Shown one piece after another: positions 35,718 to 44,770 of a DNA stretch of 64,000 nucleotides (position 1 is the first letter of the stretch; each line of letters starts with the position of its first letter). The notes under the pieces were generated by a model that was given only the letters and a program-made list of their open reading frames with translations, was not told the origin of the DNA and did not search any database. Source of the DNA: Peribacillus frigoritolerans (GTDB lineage: Bacteria > Bacillota > Bacilli > Bacillales > DSM-1321); the NCBI RefSeq assembly GCF_001636405.1, contig NZ_KV440950.1:5348262-5412261 (forward strand), read 5' to 3'. The position numbers and the translations under genes were made by a program.

Positions 35718-35743
35718 GGCCTCCCACGGTAAACTGGGAGGCC
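35718..35743. terminator. 9-bp G+C-rich hairpin resembling an integrase terminator
   Basis: GGCCTCCCA and TGGGAGGCC enclose CGGTAAAC. A related hairpin (47768-47796) follows an integrase relic, and both are followed by CTTTAAA and GATATTCACATGT. It may mark the former 3' end of another lost recombinase gene. Confidence 0.5.
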
Positions 35744-36123
35744 TTCAACTTTAAAGATATTCACATGTGTCGCCCATTCAATAAGGCATATATATATAGA
35801 TGATATGAAAAGGGTTTTCTCCTTTTCATTATACTTTAAAAAAGAAGAAAAAAGGTTATGAGCATGTTATGACCATAGGACACTTTTTCTTATCCGTCTC
35901 CATAATGATCAGAAATTTAGCCATATTTTTTCGTTCTTCTGTATTTGAGAATGAAGAAATTAGAAATATATTAATACATAGCCTTATTTATTATGATTAA
36001 TGGATAAAATTCCTTAATTCTCGGAATCACAATAATAACATTCATTCGGAGAAAATACCTACCTGATTCTCATGGCAGGCGAAAATGCGGCTCAAAAGAA
36101 AGAAGCCACTAGACCTTAGCTGC
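35744..36123. other. Intergenic stretch before the fibre gene
   Basis: AT-rich with no convincing gene. GTCGCCCATTCAA at 35766 resembles part of the 22-bp groEL-derived repeat (GCCGCCCAT) but the match is short. The stop side of the fibre gene begins at 36124. Confidence 0.3.
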
Positions 36124-37263
36124 CTATTTTTTCATAATAAACGCCAGTTTATAGTACGGATTCATTATATTAATTGACTTTCCGCTACCTGCCAAGTTTG
36201 TCCTAAAATCATGGCTATGGGCTCCAGCTTCTGATGTCGTAAAGTCGTGGCTATGGACTCCCGCTTCTGATGTCGTAAAATCATGGCTATGGGCTCCCGC
36301 TTCTGATGTCGTGAAGTCGTGGCTATGGGCTCCAGCCTCTGATGTCGTAAAGTCATGGCTATGGGCCCCCGCTTCTGATGTCGTGAAATCGTGGCTATGA
36401 GCTCCAGCCTCTGATGTCGTAAAGTCGTGGCTATGAGCTCCAGCCTCAGATGTCGTAAAGTCGTGGCTATGGGCTCCAGCCTCAGATGTCGTAAAGTCGT
36501 GGCTATGGGCTCCAGCCTCAGATGTCGTAAAGTTGTGGGTATGTTCCCCTGCTGGAGATGTGGTATAAATGCCGGAAGTGTTATTGGCCGCTGCTTGATT
36601 CCCGCCTGCCGGTTTATTAGTGGTTGTGTCGCCACGATCAACGTATTGGTGTGAATGTATTCCAGAAGGATTTGTCATACCGGTATGTGTGTGGCTTCCA
36701 GCTACATTCGTTGTTCCCGTATGCGTATGGTCTCCAGTTACATTTGTTGTTCCCGTATGCGTATGGTCTCCAGCTACATTCGTTGTTCCCATATGCGTGT
36801 GGTCTCCAGCTACATTCGTTGTTCCCGTATGCGTGTGGTCCCCGGCTACATTCGTTGTTCCCGTATGCGTATGGTTTCCAGCTACATTCGTTGTTCCCGT
36901 ATGCGTGTGGTCTCCACCCACATCCGTTGTTCCCATATGTGTGTGGTCTCCAGCCACATTCGTTGTTCCCGTATGCGTGTGGTCTCCACCCACATCCGTC
37001 GTACCCATATGTGTGTGGTCTCCAGCCTCAGCCGTGTTTCCAGTATGACTATGGGGAGCAAGTTGGGATTTGTCCAGTTTTATTCTTTTATGTCCACCCC
37101 TATCGCCAATTTCCGAATTTTTAGCTGTTCCCAAAACAAAGCGCTCCCTCAAATCTGGCGTTCCTTTCGTTCCATCACATAACAACCATCCTTTTGGAAT
37201 ATTCTTAATGGATCCGCTCCACATTACGATAACGCCACTCGGAATTCGTTCATAGTTTGTCAA
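36124..37263 (-). CDS. Phage-tail-collar-like fibre protein with 22 His-x-His repeats
   Basis: 379 residues from a TTG at 37263, preceded by GGAGAGGG five bases away. Residues ~1-70 (IPSGVIVMWSGSIKNIPKGW, LLCDGTKGTPDLRERFVLGT) match the tail-collar domain. Two repeat blocks of 12-residue units follow: GDHTHTGTTNVA-type (twelve HxH motifs) and TTSEAGAHSHDF-type (ten HxH motifs), separated by a Gly/Asn-rich linker. In phage fibres such as T4 gp37, HxH motifs of three chains hold metal ions along the trimer axis; the same is inferred here. The short C-terminus (NIMNPYYKLAFIMKK) fits the end of such proteins. No other phage gene is near. Confidence 0.8.
   Translation of the reverse strand: MTNYERIPSGVIVMWSGSIKNIPKGWLLCDGTKGTPDLRERFVLGTAKNSEIGDRGGHKRIKLDKSQLAPHSHTGNTAEAGDHTHMGTTDVGGDHTHTGTTNVAGDHTHMGTTDVGGDHTHTGTTNVAGNHTHTGTTNVAGDHTHTGTTNVAGDHTHMGTTNVAGDHTHTGTTNVTGDHTHTGTTNVAGSHTHTGMTNPSGIHSHQYVDRGDTTTNKPAGGNQAAANNTSGIYTTSPAGEHTHNFTTSEAGAHSHDFTTSEAGAHSHDFTTSEAGAHSHDFTTSEAGAHSHDFTTSEAGAHSHDFTTSEAGAHSHDFTTSEAGAHSHDFTTSEAGVHSHDFTTSEAGAHSHDFRTNLAGSGKSINIMNPYYKLAFIMKK
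36205..36545 (-). repeat. Coding tandem repeat, 36-bp unit (AHSHDFTTSEAG type)
   Basis: About nine near-identical 36-bp units plus one divergent unit encode the second HxH block. Third-position changes are few, so the array has expanded or been homogenised recently. Confidence 0.85.
36680..37045 (-). repeat. Coding tandem repeat, 36-bp unit (GDHTHTGTTNVA type)
   Basis: About ten 36-bp units encode the first HxH block, alternating HTHTG with HTHMG. Overlapping open frames on the other strand are a by-product of the repeat. Confidence 0.85.
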
Positions 37264-38269
37264 TGTTACCCTCTCCTGAAAGCAATGAATTTTACTATAT
37301 TTTATGCTAGGTAACACCTTTAGAGCTGGACTTTTTGGTGAAATAAACAGATTGAATATTGTACAGTATGAACACATGGAGACACCCACCACCATAAGAG
37401 GGTGTAGGAGTAATGGAAATTCAGCATCGTTTCGGCCGTACAGACATCACGTTCCACTGCACCTTTTTACCGTCTCTTGTTTTCTCCCAACCACTTTCTG
37501 ATATAACAAACTAAGGATGTAAAATAGAAAATATAAAACAGCCTGCATCTACTGATTGACGATACATTTCTTATTTTTTTTTCAAGAACTTGAATAACCA
37601 TATTGGATACTATTACATCGAAACTTTTATCTCTAACTAAGTTGTTAAGGAAATTAGTGTCTGATGGCACTACAGCACTAACTGGAATGGTGTTACCCAA
37701 GGCGCTACATATCGTGTTAAATTAGAAAATTGGGCAATTGTTTCTTTTACTTTGACCCAACAAGGTTTAGATGTCTTTAGTATGTAGATTTTAGAAAATT
37801 ACCAGATAATTATCACTCTGAAATTGCATAACTAGAACGCACTCCTTTTAAAAGGAGCGTTTATTAAGTATGCACATAAAAAAAGCACCTGTTTAAGATG
37901 CTATGCTTGTAACGTTTTTATATAGTTGATTTTCTAGACCAATTAGAGATTGCATAGTACTTGTCAACTAGCATGGGTTGCTACTCGCGGGGATCTGGCT
38001 GCCTTCCTTATTTTAGTGATGGCTCCCATTCACCTATAAAAAACGCTATCATTGTTTACCTGCTTTGTCTTGGCTTCCCTACGAGACATTTGTATCCCTT
38101 GCCTTGGGACCTCCTTTTGTCTTCGGCATTAGCCTTGTTTTCTTTGACTTGCTTTTATAGGTCTTTTTGTGTTGTTTGAGCTAGCACAGGTTGCTACTCG
38201 CGGCAATTTAGCTGCCTTCAATACTATCGTAGGTTGTCCCTCATTCACCCCTTTATATTTCTTTAATCC
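37264..38269. other. Decayed stretch with small remnants and a direct repeat
   Basis: A minus-strand frame at 37467-37700 begins NTIPVSAVVPSDTNFLNNLV and fades into non-coding sequence; a further piece near 37440 reads DGKKVQWNVMSVRPKRC. A hairpin AACGC-A-CTCCTTTTAAAAGGAG-CGTT lies near 37837-37862. GGTTGCTACTCGCGG occurs at 37976 and again at 38189, each followed by a TAGCTGCC- or TGGCTGCC-like segment. No intact gene is seen. Confidence 0.4.
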
Positions 38270-39215
38270 TGAAAGGTGTGTTCTTCCCAAGCACATACAC
38301 TTTCATTCAAAAGAGAAATAATTCGTCTACTTCTCCATACTCAATACCCCATAAACGTTTTCAATCAGTTTTTAACTCAATCAACCAAGCTTCCTATCTG
38401 ATTTCCTTGTTAAAAAAACTCAATTAGTCATAATTTCCACCAATGTTTCACTACATCTTTTAGAAGCTTCTAATTTTGTCGATATTTACTCAGAATTTGT
38501 AGTTATTTCTCGGGAAATTGTTGAAATTTGAAAATAGTGATTCTGAATAGTTAGAACAAAAGAATTTCTACTATTGATTTGATTGCCTCGGTTTAAATTG
38601 TTATTAACACCTCAATATCGTAAAAGATTCTAAAAAAACCATTAAGAAACCTTTTTCTTATTTTGAAGTAATGTTTCTTAATGGTTTTTTTGTTTAGTTT
38701 TAAATTATGACATATCGTTTGTCAGTTAAATGTTCACCTCACGCGTAGCTGCGAGTGTATTGGTTGAAAATTTCTTTAGTCCTGAAAAGTGTGTTCTTCT
38801 AAAGACACATACGCTTTCATTCAAAAGAGATATAGTTCGTCTACTTCCCCACACTCAATACCCATAAACGTTTTCAATCAAATTTTTAACTCAATCAACC
38901 ACGCTTCCTATCTGAAAATTTTCACCAATGTTTTACTACATCTTTTAGAACCCTCTCATTTTGTCGATATCTACTCAGAATTTGTAGTTATTTCTCAGGA
39001 AATTGTTGAAATTTGAAAAATAGTGATTCTGAATAGTTGGAACAAAGGAATTTCTACTATTGATTTGATTGCCTCGGTGTTATTTAACATCTCAATATAG
39101 TCAAAGAGACTAAAAAAAAGTAATGAAACCTTTTTCTTATTGAAGTAATGTTTCTTAATGTTTTTTTGTTGTTCAGTTTTAAGCTATGACATATCGTTTG
39201 TCAGTTAAATGTTCA
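38270..39215. repeat. Tandem duplication of about 450 bp
   Basis: 38270-38740 and 38781-39215 share the same order of segments: CATTCAAAAGAGA, CATAAACGTTTTCAATCA, TACATCTTTTAGAA, CAGAATTTGTAGTTATTTCT, GAATTTCTACTATTGATTTG, a hairpin around GTTTCTTAATG, then ATGACATATCGTTTGTCAGT. The copies differ by scattered substitutions and small gaps. The last segment is the coiled-coil part of the MerR/DUF3967 gene at 40653, so the unit includes a scrap of that gene. Confidence 0.75.
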
Positions 39216-39560
39216 TTTCACCCGTAGCTGCGAGTATATTGGTTAAAAATTCAGCTCTCTTTTAATTGAATGAGAGCATGGGATAAATTGTCATATGTAT
39301 CGGGTATCGCTATCTCTGTTTCATTGGTTCCTTCTAATCTTTCTTTTTCTTGATACAAGGGCCTTTAACTCTATCGTTTAGGGGGTTCCCCGTATAGCGT
39401 ATCGCTTTAAGCGTTTCGATGTCGGATTAAAAGCAGGTGTGTAAATTCCCACATTGTAATAATGGTTATTCATTTCGCTCTAAGTTTTAGACATACTTTC
39501 GAGCATTGATTTTACATTTCCACTTCTTTTGAAGAGGATGCTCATTCATTCCGAAGTAAA
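39178..39560 (-). pseudogene. Relic B of the MerR/DUF3967 gene
   Basis: It follows the intact gene's order: CATATCGTTTGTCAGT, then a region equal to GTATCGGGTATCGCTAT, then CTTTAGCTGT-like and CTAAGTTTTAGACATACTTT segments. Many stops and frame changes are present. No product can be made. Confidence 0.65.
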
Positions 39561-39714
39561 TCCTGTTGCATATAGGACTTTCCTTTCTATTTAAAGATGA
39601 AGAATCTGTGGACATATTTTCATGTTATATCGCACACCGATACGAAACAAAAAAAGAACCGATTAGCCCCTTTCTTGAAAAACACTATTGAGGACATGGA
39701 TCTTGCCGGAGCTG

Positions 39715-40157
39715 AGAAACCGTTGTTTTAAGCTGAGACATATCGTTTGTCAGTGGACGTTCATTTCAAGGGTAGCTGCAAGTTTATTGGTTAAAACATT
39801 TAAAATCTCATTTATTTGTTTGAAATTATGGGTTAAGTTGTCTTTATACCGGGTATCGCTATCTCTGTTTCATCGGTTACTTCTAATCTATCTTTTAATA
39901 GATACATAAGATCTTTAGCTGTACCATCCAGGGACATTCCCTTATCACGTATCGTATAACGCTATGTGCGCTTCGATGTCAGATTGTATAAAGATAGGTA
40001 ACCACCATCTTAAAAACTCATATCCGTTTCGTTCTAAGTTTTGACCATACTTTTGAACAGTGGGTATGCATCCCCACTTCTTCTGCCACTTCCTTAGAAA
40101 AGAATACAAAGAATACTCGTTCATTCGGATGTATATCATGTTTGCATTAAACGTCAC
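39715..40157 (-). pseudogene. Relic A of the MerR/DUF3967 gene
   Basis: The readable part gives TVQKYGQNLERNGYEFLRWW and QSDIEAHIALYDT, against TVRKYGQILERNGYEFLKDG and KSDIGALIALRDT in the intact gene. The N-terminal helix-turn-helix is altered and the coiled-coil region is full of stops. Confidence 0.75.
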
Positions 40158-40652
40158 TCACTTTTCTAATAAACCTAAAGATTCGAATTTATTTGCAAGT
40201 TATATCGCCCAGCGATACGCAACACACAAAAAAGGAGCCGATCAATCCCTGTCTGGAGCACCTCTAGTAAGAATGACTCTTGTTTTTGAATGCATGTTTT
40301 CAACTCCCTTTTTATCAAACATGCCTTTATTTCTTGCTTCAAATTGTGCATTTTGTTTTAGATGCATATCGCTTAAACAAATCTCCAATGAATTTCAATT
40401 GAGCCTTCGCTTGCCTTTGGTAGAACGTCCGATACATTGGAATCGCCGAGCTCTTACATAACAGGTGCCAAACCTGTAAAGTTAAATATTCTTTCTTCAT
40501 TCTGTTTTTCAGCTACGCGAATCATATATGGCACTATGAATTTTTTTAAGTTTTTTGGATTCGCATTACAATGCTTTTCTCAATCTATCAAATGTTTCTT
40601 CATCAATAACAAATCAATACAGAGCTAGGCAAAAAACCTTAACAGTCATCCC
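40158..40652. other. Decayed stretch between gene copies
   Basis: CCAGCGATACGCAACACACAAAAAAGG near 40210 resembles CACCGATACGAAACAAAAAAAG near 39640, so this segment too is duplicated. No convincing gene is seen. Confidence 0.35.
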
Positions 40653-41360
40653 TCATTTTCTGAATATGGAGAAAAGTCCCCGCCATTTTTCGGAACGTTT
40701 TTGTATAGCCTCTTCTAAACGTTTATTAAATTCATTTTGTGAACTCCATTCTTTTTTCTGTTCGTCCCGCATATTTTGTATTTCTTTTTGTAAGAGTTCA
40801 CTTTTTTGTTTTTCTTGTTCCAGCAATGTTTCGTAATGGGTATTTTGTTGTTCAGTTAATTGTTCAATTTTAGTATTAGTTCTTTGCGCTGAATTTCCAA
40901 TACTAGAACTTATAACATGATGATCTTGCTGGAGCCGGGAAACCTTTGTTTTAAGCTGTGACATATCGTTTGTCAGTTGGACATTCATTTCACGTGTAGC
41001 TGCAAGTTCATTGGCTAAAAACATTAAGACCTCGTTTAATTGATTGGGGTCGTGGGGTGAATTTTCATATGTATCGGGTATCGCTATGTGTGTTTCATTG
41101 GATCCTTCTAATCTTTCTTTTTGTTGATACACAAGGTCTTTAGCTGTATCGTCTAGGGGCTTGTCCGTATCGCGTAGCGCTATAAGCGCTCCGATGTCAG
41201 ATTTAACAAAGATACGCCGATCTCCATCTTTCAAAAACTCATATCCATTCCGCTCTAAGATTTGACCATACTTTCGAACAGTGGGAGTTGCAATCCCCAC
41301 TTCTTCTGCCACTTCCTTGGAAGAGAAAGCTCGTTCATTCAGTTGTATATCGCGTCGCAT
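40653..41360 (-). CDS. MerR-type HTH and coiled-coil protein (DUF3967 type)
   Basis: 235 residues: a MerR-like winged helix at 10-60 (AFSSKEVAEEVGIATPTVRK, YGQILERNGYEFLKDGDRRI), a linker, a coiled coil from about 110 to 200, and a C-terminal RLEEAIQKRSEKWRGLFSIF that matches DUF3967. Such proteins are frequent on Bacillus plasmids and resemble RacA-like DNA-anchoring proteins, but no role is established. Upstream no strong AGGAGG is seen (AAAGAGGTCC is the best). Degenerate copies lie to its left. Confidence 0.75.
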   Translation of the reverse strand: MRRDIQLNERAFSSKEVAEEVGIATPTVRKYGQILERNGYEFLKDGDRRIFVKSDIGALIALRDTDKPLDDTAKDLVYQQKERLEGSNETHIAIPDTYENSPHDPNQLNEVLMFLANELAATREMNVQLTNDMSQLKTKVSRLQQDHHVISSSIGNSAQRTNTKIEQLTEQQNTHYETLLEQEKQKSELLQKEIQNMRDEQKKEWSSQNEFNKRLEEAIQKRSEKWRGLFSIFRK

Positions 41361-41860
41361 ATCGGACCTCTTTTCTATAACTAGTTGTATCTGTAGTCTA
41401 CCCGACCTTAAATTTTCTGTCTAGATAAGTATAGCCTATCCAGAAGTCGTTAGGGATAGCGATAAGATTCGCTTTTCCTTTCTTCTGTTTCCATATAGGA
41501 TTAGATCACCAATTCACTTACCTTCCTTCTCTTGCATAGCCTCCACCTATTACATCTGGTTGGGCGTGGCGCCTTTTCCCGTGCCTTAGGAAAACTGGCC
41601 AGCCTTATCCTCAAGAATCCCCTTTTTTGTTGCAAGTTACCACTCGTACAAATTTCATATAATCACTTAAGTGGAGTGAATTCATCCTAATTCATAGGCT
41701 CTTTTACATAACCAGCTCTGAGTGCTTTTCTACTAAAAGTGGCTGGTCGATTATTGAAACCAAGTCCATTAATCCACCTAAATGTTTATTATTGTTTCTC
41801 ATCTAATATAGCTTTTTCTGGTTCTATAAGAACTTCCCATTGATTTGCTTTTGTTTACTT
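41361..41860. other. Intergenic stretch without a recognisable gene
   Basis: It holds AT-rich sequence and a G+C-richer patch near 41565-41600 (GGGCGTGGCGCCTTTTCCC). I see no frame with protein-like composition. Confidence 0.3.
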
Positions 41861-42025
41861 ATGTTCCGTACCATTCAAATTGATGAAAGACTCGTGAAAA
41901 TGCTAAAACACAATAAGATTAAGCACACAGAAATAAAACTTCAGAGAATCGTTCCTTTCTGGTTTGGGTCGTTGTGGAGACTCCTCTTACACCAGTTTGG
42001 ACCGATTCTATTATTTTCCCACTAA
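41861..42025 (+). pseudogene. Tyrosine integrase fragment
   Basis: The frame reads RTIQIDERLVKMLKHNKIKH and TEIKLQR, the strand-helix region preceding the catalytic His box in phage-type integrases of Bacillus (compare the segment TAVRIIDIDETVLNELSMHK of the relic at 60.7 kb). Nothing recognisable precedes or follows, so only a splinter is left. Confidence 0.5.
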
Positions 42026-42029
42026 AAAA

Positions 42030-42071
42030 AGCTCGACCCAAATGGCACATTATATGCCTTTTGGGTCAGCT
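42030..42071 (-). terminator. Terminator of the peptide symporter gene
   Basis: AGCT-GACCCAAA and TTTGGGTC-AGCT pair with one bulge and an inner GGCA/TGCC. Seven T's follow on the minus strand. It starts ten bases after the stop codon. Confidence 0.8.
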
Positions 42072-42081
42072 TATTCTTTCA

Positions 42082-43413
42082 TTATTTCATCAGCTTTGCG
42101 ACTGGCTTCGAAAGAAACAACAATACAATACCTAAACCAATTGTTACAAAACCAATCACACTGAAGATTTCCAGGTAACCTAAAGACTGCGTATATGCAG
42201 CTAATTGTCCGGCTACCATATTGGCCACTGCGGAACTTGCCAGCCATACTCCCATTAGAAGAGAGGCTAGCTTGATTGGAGCAATTTTGCTTACCATTGA
42301 CAAACCAACTGGTGAAATCATTAGTTCGGCTAATGTATGAAGGAAATACGTTACAATCATGAACAGGATGTTCACTTTCAGCGCTGTATCGTTTCCTGTG
42401 TACATAACGGCAGGAAGCAATACTAAGAAACCTAAACCAACAGTGACTAAACCAAGAGCCATCTTCGTTGGGGTTTTTAAGTCACCGCGTTTTGAGCTGC
42501 CAAGCTTGTACCATAAAGCAGACATAATTGGCGCTAAAATCACGATGAATAAAGGGTTCAATGATTGGAACCAGGCAGTTGGAACCTCAAAGCCAAATAC
42601 ATTCCGATCAATTTGGTCATTGGCATACAATGTCAATGAACTTCCTGCCTGCTCGAAAGCGGCCCAGAAAGCAATGACGAATACTGCCAAAATCACGATT
42701 GCCGTTGTACGTTTTTGTTCTCTTTTCGTTAACGGTGCAGCTGATTTTTTACCAGCTGTAACATCCGGTTTGCCAGTAGGTTCTTTACCGATATCACCTA
42801 AATAGCGATTGCCTAATAAGTTGAAAACTAACTGTCCTACAATCATGCCAATTGCAGCTGTCAAGAACCCATATTTATAGCTCATAAGCCCAACCACTAA
42901 CGGTGCGAAGAAAGCCCCAACGTTAATACCCATATAGAAGATGGTGAAAGCCCCATCACGACGCGGGTCGTTGTCTTCATAAAGATCACCAACAATTGTC
43001 GAGATATTTGGCTTGAAGAAACCATTACCGATAATCAATAAACCAAGACCAATGTAAAGCGCTGTCAAACTCTGACTTGCGAATAGCAAAAAGTTACCCA
43101 GCGCCATTAAAATACCGCCAATCGTGATCGCCAATCTTCTGCCTATGAAACGGTCAGTCAAGTATCCGCCAATCATTGGCGTAATATAAACGGCACCAGT
43201 AAAGAATCCGTATATGCCCATAGCCGCAGATTTGTCGACTCCAAGCCCGCCGTTTACAACCGTTGCCGTTAAGTAAAGAACAAGGATTGCCCTCATTCCG
43301 TAATAGCTGAAGCGCTCCCATGCCTCAGTAGCGAACAGCATATACAATCCTGGAGGATGCTTTTTCCTGGACTGGTTTGGCTGCTGAACTTCTTCTTTTA
43401 ATAGTGCTTGCAT
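42082..43413 (-). CDS. dtpT: Proton-dependent di/tripeptide symporter (POT family, DtpT-like)
   Basis: 443 residues and 14 predicted helices. The ExxERFxYY motif appears as EAWERFSYYGMRA near residue 30, and FTIFYMGINVGAFFAPLV is the PTR2 signature. Length is normal. The ATG at 43413 follows GAGGAGGAC; an in-frame ATG 11 codons earlier is unsupported. It imports small peptides with H+. A two-component locus lies upstream on the same strand, about 400 bases away behind its own terminator. Confidence 0.9.
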   Translation of the reverse strand: MQALLKEEVQQPNQSRKKHPPGLYMLFATEAWERFSYYGMRAILVLYLTATVVNGGLGVDKSAAMGIYGFFTGAVYITPMIGGYLTDRFIGRRLAITIGGILMALGNFLLFASQSLTALYIGLGLLIIGNGFFKPNISTIVGDLYEDNDPRRDGAFTIFYMGINVGAFFAPLVVGLMSYKYGFLTAAIGMIVGQLVFNLLGNRYLGDIGKEPTGKPDVTAGKKSAAPLTKREQKRTTAIVILAVFVIAFWAAFEQAGSSLTLYANDQIDRNVFGFEVPTAWFQSLNPLFIVILAPIMSALWYKLGSSKRGDLKTPTKMALGLVTVGLGFLVLLPAVMYTGNDTALKVNILFMIVTYFLHTLAELMISPVGLSMVSKIAPIKLASLLMGVWLASSAVANMVAGQLAAYTQSLGYLEIFSVIGFVTIGLGIVLLFLSKPVAKLMK

Positions 43414-43791
43414 AATAAAGTCCTCCTCAATATGGTTAACCATCAATCGTTACATTCACAAAATAATTGCATGGTCTTTATTTTAATAGACAATTGAATG
43501 GTACGATGATGGCCACTCATTCCATCCAACCCACCATCAGTAAGCGTTTTCATTTTTAATCTTCGCTCTGGTGCAAAAAGAATCTGATAGCAAAATCTAC
43601 ATGGGCATAAAATTATAAATTCATTCATTTAACTTGAAGACATTCAATGAAGGTATTTACATTTTAAAGAATCTTTAGTGTTGTAAAATAATTTTATATT
43701 ATCAGAAAATATAAAAATACAGAAAAAAAAGAAAAAAAGTCTTGTTGCATTAACGGTCTGCCCAGCAACGGAGACCCCCCATCATAATAAA
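43414..43791. other. Promoter region of the peptide symporter
   Basis: AT-rich with no gene. TTTTCTGATAATATAAAATTA on the minus strand near 43690-43710 could include a -10 element, but I cannot fix a promoter. A short TTAACGGTCTGCCC near 43750 resembles the dispersed palindrome. Confidence 0.3.
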
Positions 43792-43816
43792 AAACTGCCT
43801 AGTATTAAGGCAGTTT
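43792..43816 (-). terminator. Terminator of the response-regulator gene
   Basis: AAACTGCCT and AGGCAGTTT form a 9-bp stem with loop AGTATTA, followed by TTATTATG on the minus strand. It begins right after the stop codon. Confidence 0.75.
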
Positions 43817-43817
43817 C

Positions 43818-44453
43818 TTAGTCAACAATCCATTGATATAAATTTTTGGGTCTTCCTATTTTTTGATAACTCACAATAGTTTCCACTTTTCCTTCATCAA
43901 GTAAATGCATAATATAGCGATAGACGGTCGGATAAGCCAATCCAACTTCTTTAGAAATTGTATCAACAGAAAAAGGCTCACGATTAGAATGTAGAAAATC
44001 ACTAACGTGACGAAGTGTTCTCTTACTAATTCCCTTTGTTACAAATACACCCTTCTCTTCACTGGATTTTTGCTGCGGAGCTGATTGGGTTAATTTTGCT
44101 AGGCGGGCATGCAGTTGAATTCTTGAAATCAAATCAGGAGCTTTTACAGGCTTTAACGCAAAATCCGTTGCGCCTGCTTCAAGAAAGCGATCAGCAATTT
44201 CCTGTCGTTCATCGACTGTTAATACAAGAATCGGAACATCGGCATTAAGTTTACGAAGCTCACCCACTGTTTTTATTCCGTCCATTTCCGGCATATGATA
44301 ATCAACTAAAACAACATCCGCTCCTTTTTCTACAAACACATTCAACCCTTCTTTTCCGTTGTTAGCCGTATCTGCATTCCAGCCGGCAAATTCACAAATT
44401 TCACTTAGCATGTATTGAATTGATGCATCATCATCAATGACTAAAATGTTCAT
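43818..44453 (-). CDS. Response regulator with CitB-like winged helix
   Basis: 211 residues. The receiver (1-120) has acidic IDDDAS, phospho-acceptor Asp in VVLVDYHMPEMDG and Lys in FALKPVK. The C-terminal part (ISKRTLRHVSDFLHSNREPF, ISKEVGLAYPTVYRYIMHLL, IGRPKNLYQW) resembles the HTH of CitB/DcuR-type regulators. Its ATG overlaps the stop of the kinase fragment (ATGA). It may regulate the peptide symporter downstream, a guess from position only. Confidence 0.82.
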   Translation of the reverse strand: MNILVIDDDASIQYMLSEICEFAGWNADTANNGKEGLNVFVEKGADVVLVDYHMPEMDGIKTVGELRKLNADVPILVLTVDERQEIADRFLEAGATDFALKPVKAPDLISRIQLHARLAKLTQSAPQQKSSEEKGVFVTKGISKRTLRHVSDFLHSNREPFSVDTISKEVGLAYPTVYRYIMHLLDEGKVETIVSYQKIGRPKNLYQWIVD

Positions 44454-44770
44454 ATTGACACACTCCCCTCAGCTAGTTTAATCCAAATTATTGTCCCGTG
44501 CCCAAGCTTGCTGTCAATTTCCACAGATGCACCATGCCCTTCAGCAACTTGTCGTACGAAAGCTAATCCCATCCCTGGATGCGATTTCGTACTGAACCCA
44601 GCTTTCCATATTTCCACCTGCTCTTTAGGTGAAATCCCTTTCCCGTTATCTGATACGCCCAACCAAAGTTCATTTTCATAGGTTTTTACTTTAAGCAAAA
44701 TCTTTCCATCTCCCACTCCATTCACTGCATCGTAAGCATTGTCAATTAAATTCACCAATGCCCTTGTCAT
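44450..44770 (-). CDS. ATP-binding half of a split histidine kinase
   Basis: 106 residues starting MTRALVNLIDNAYDAVNGVG, which is the N box, then SDNGKGISPKE (G1) and KSHPGMGLAFVRQVAEGHGA (G2). This is a HATPase_c domain without its leading part. It overlaps the upstream kinase gene by ATGA. The natural frame before it would read KIR-MTRAL, so it is probably the remains of a full kinase, or a separately translated subunit. Confidence 0.7.
   Translation of the reverse strand: MTRALVNLIDNAYDAVNGVGDGKILLKVKTYENELWLGVSDNGKGISPKEQVEIWKAGFSTKSHPGMGLAFVRQVAEGHGASVEIDSKLGHGTIIWIKLAEGSVSI

Noticed and set aside
36205..37045. 36-bp periodic repeats as a CRISPR array
   Set aside because: There are no unique spacers; the units are contiguous, in frame and encode HxH repeats within one protein.
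36620..37182. Long open frames on the plus strand across the fibre gene
   Set aside because: They come from the 36-bp repeat, which lacks stops in several frames; codon patterns and the start site support only the minus-strand gene.
43443..43628. 61-codon minus-strand ORF before dtpT
   Set aside because: It overlaps the leader of the symporter gene and has no ribosome site or protein-like pattern.
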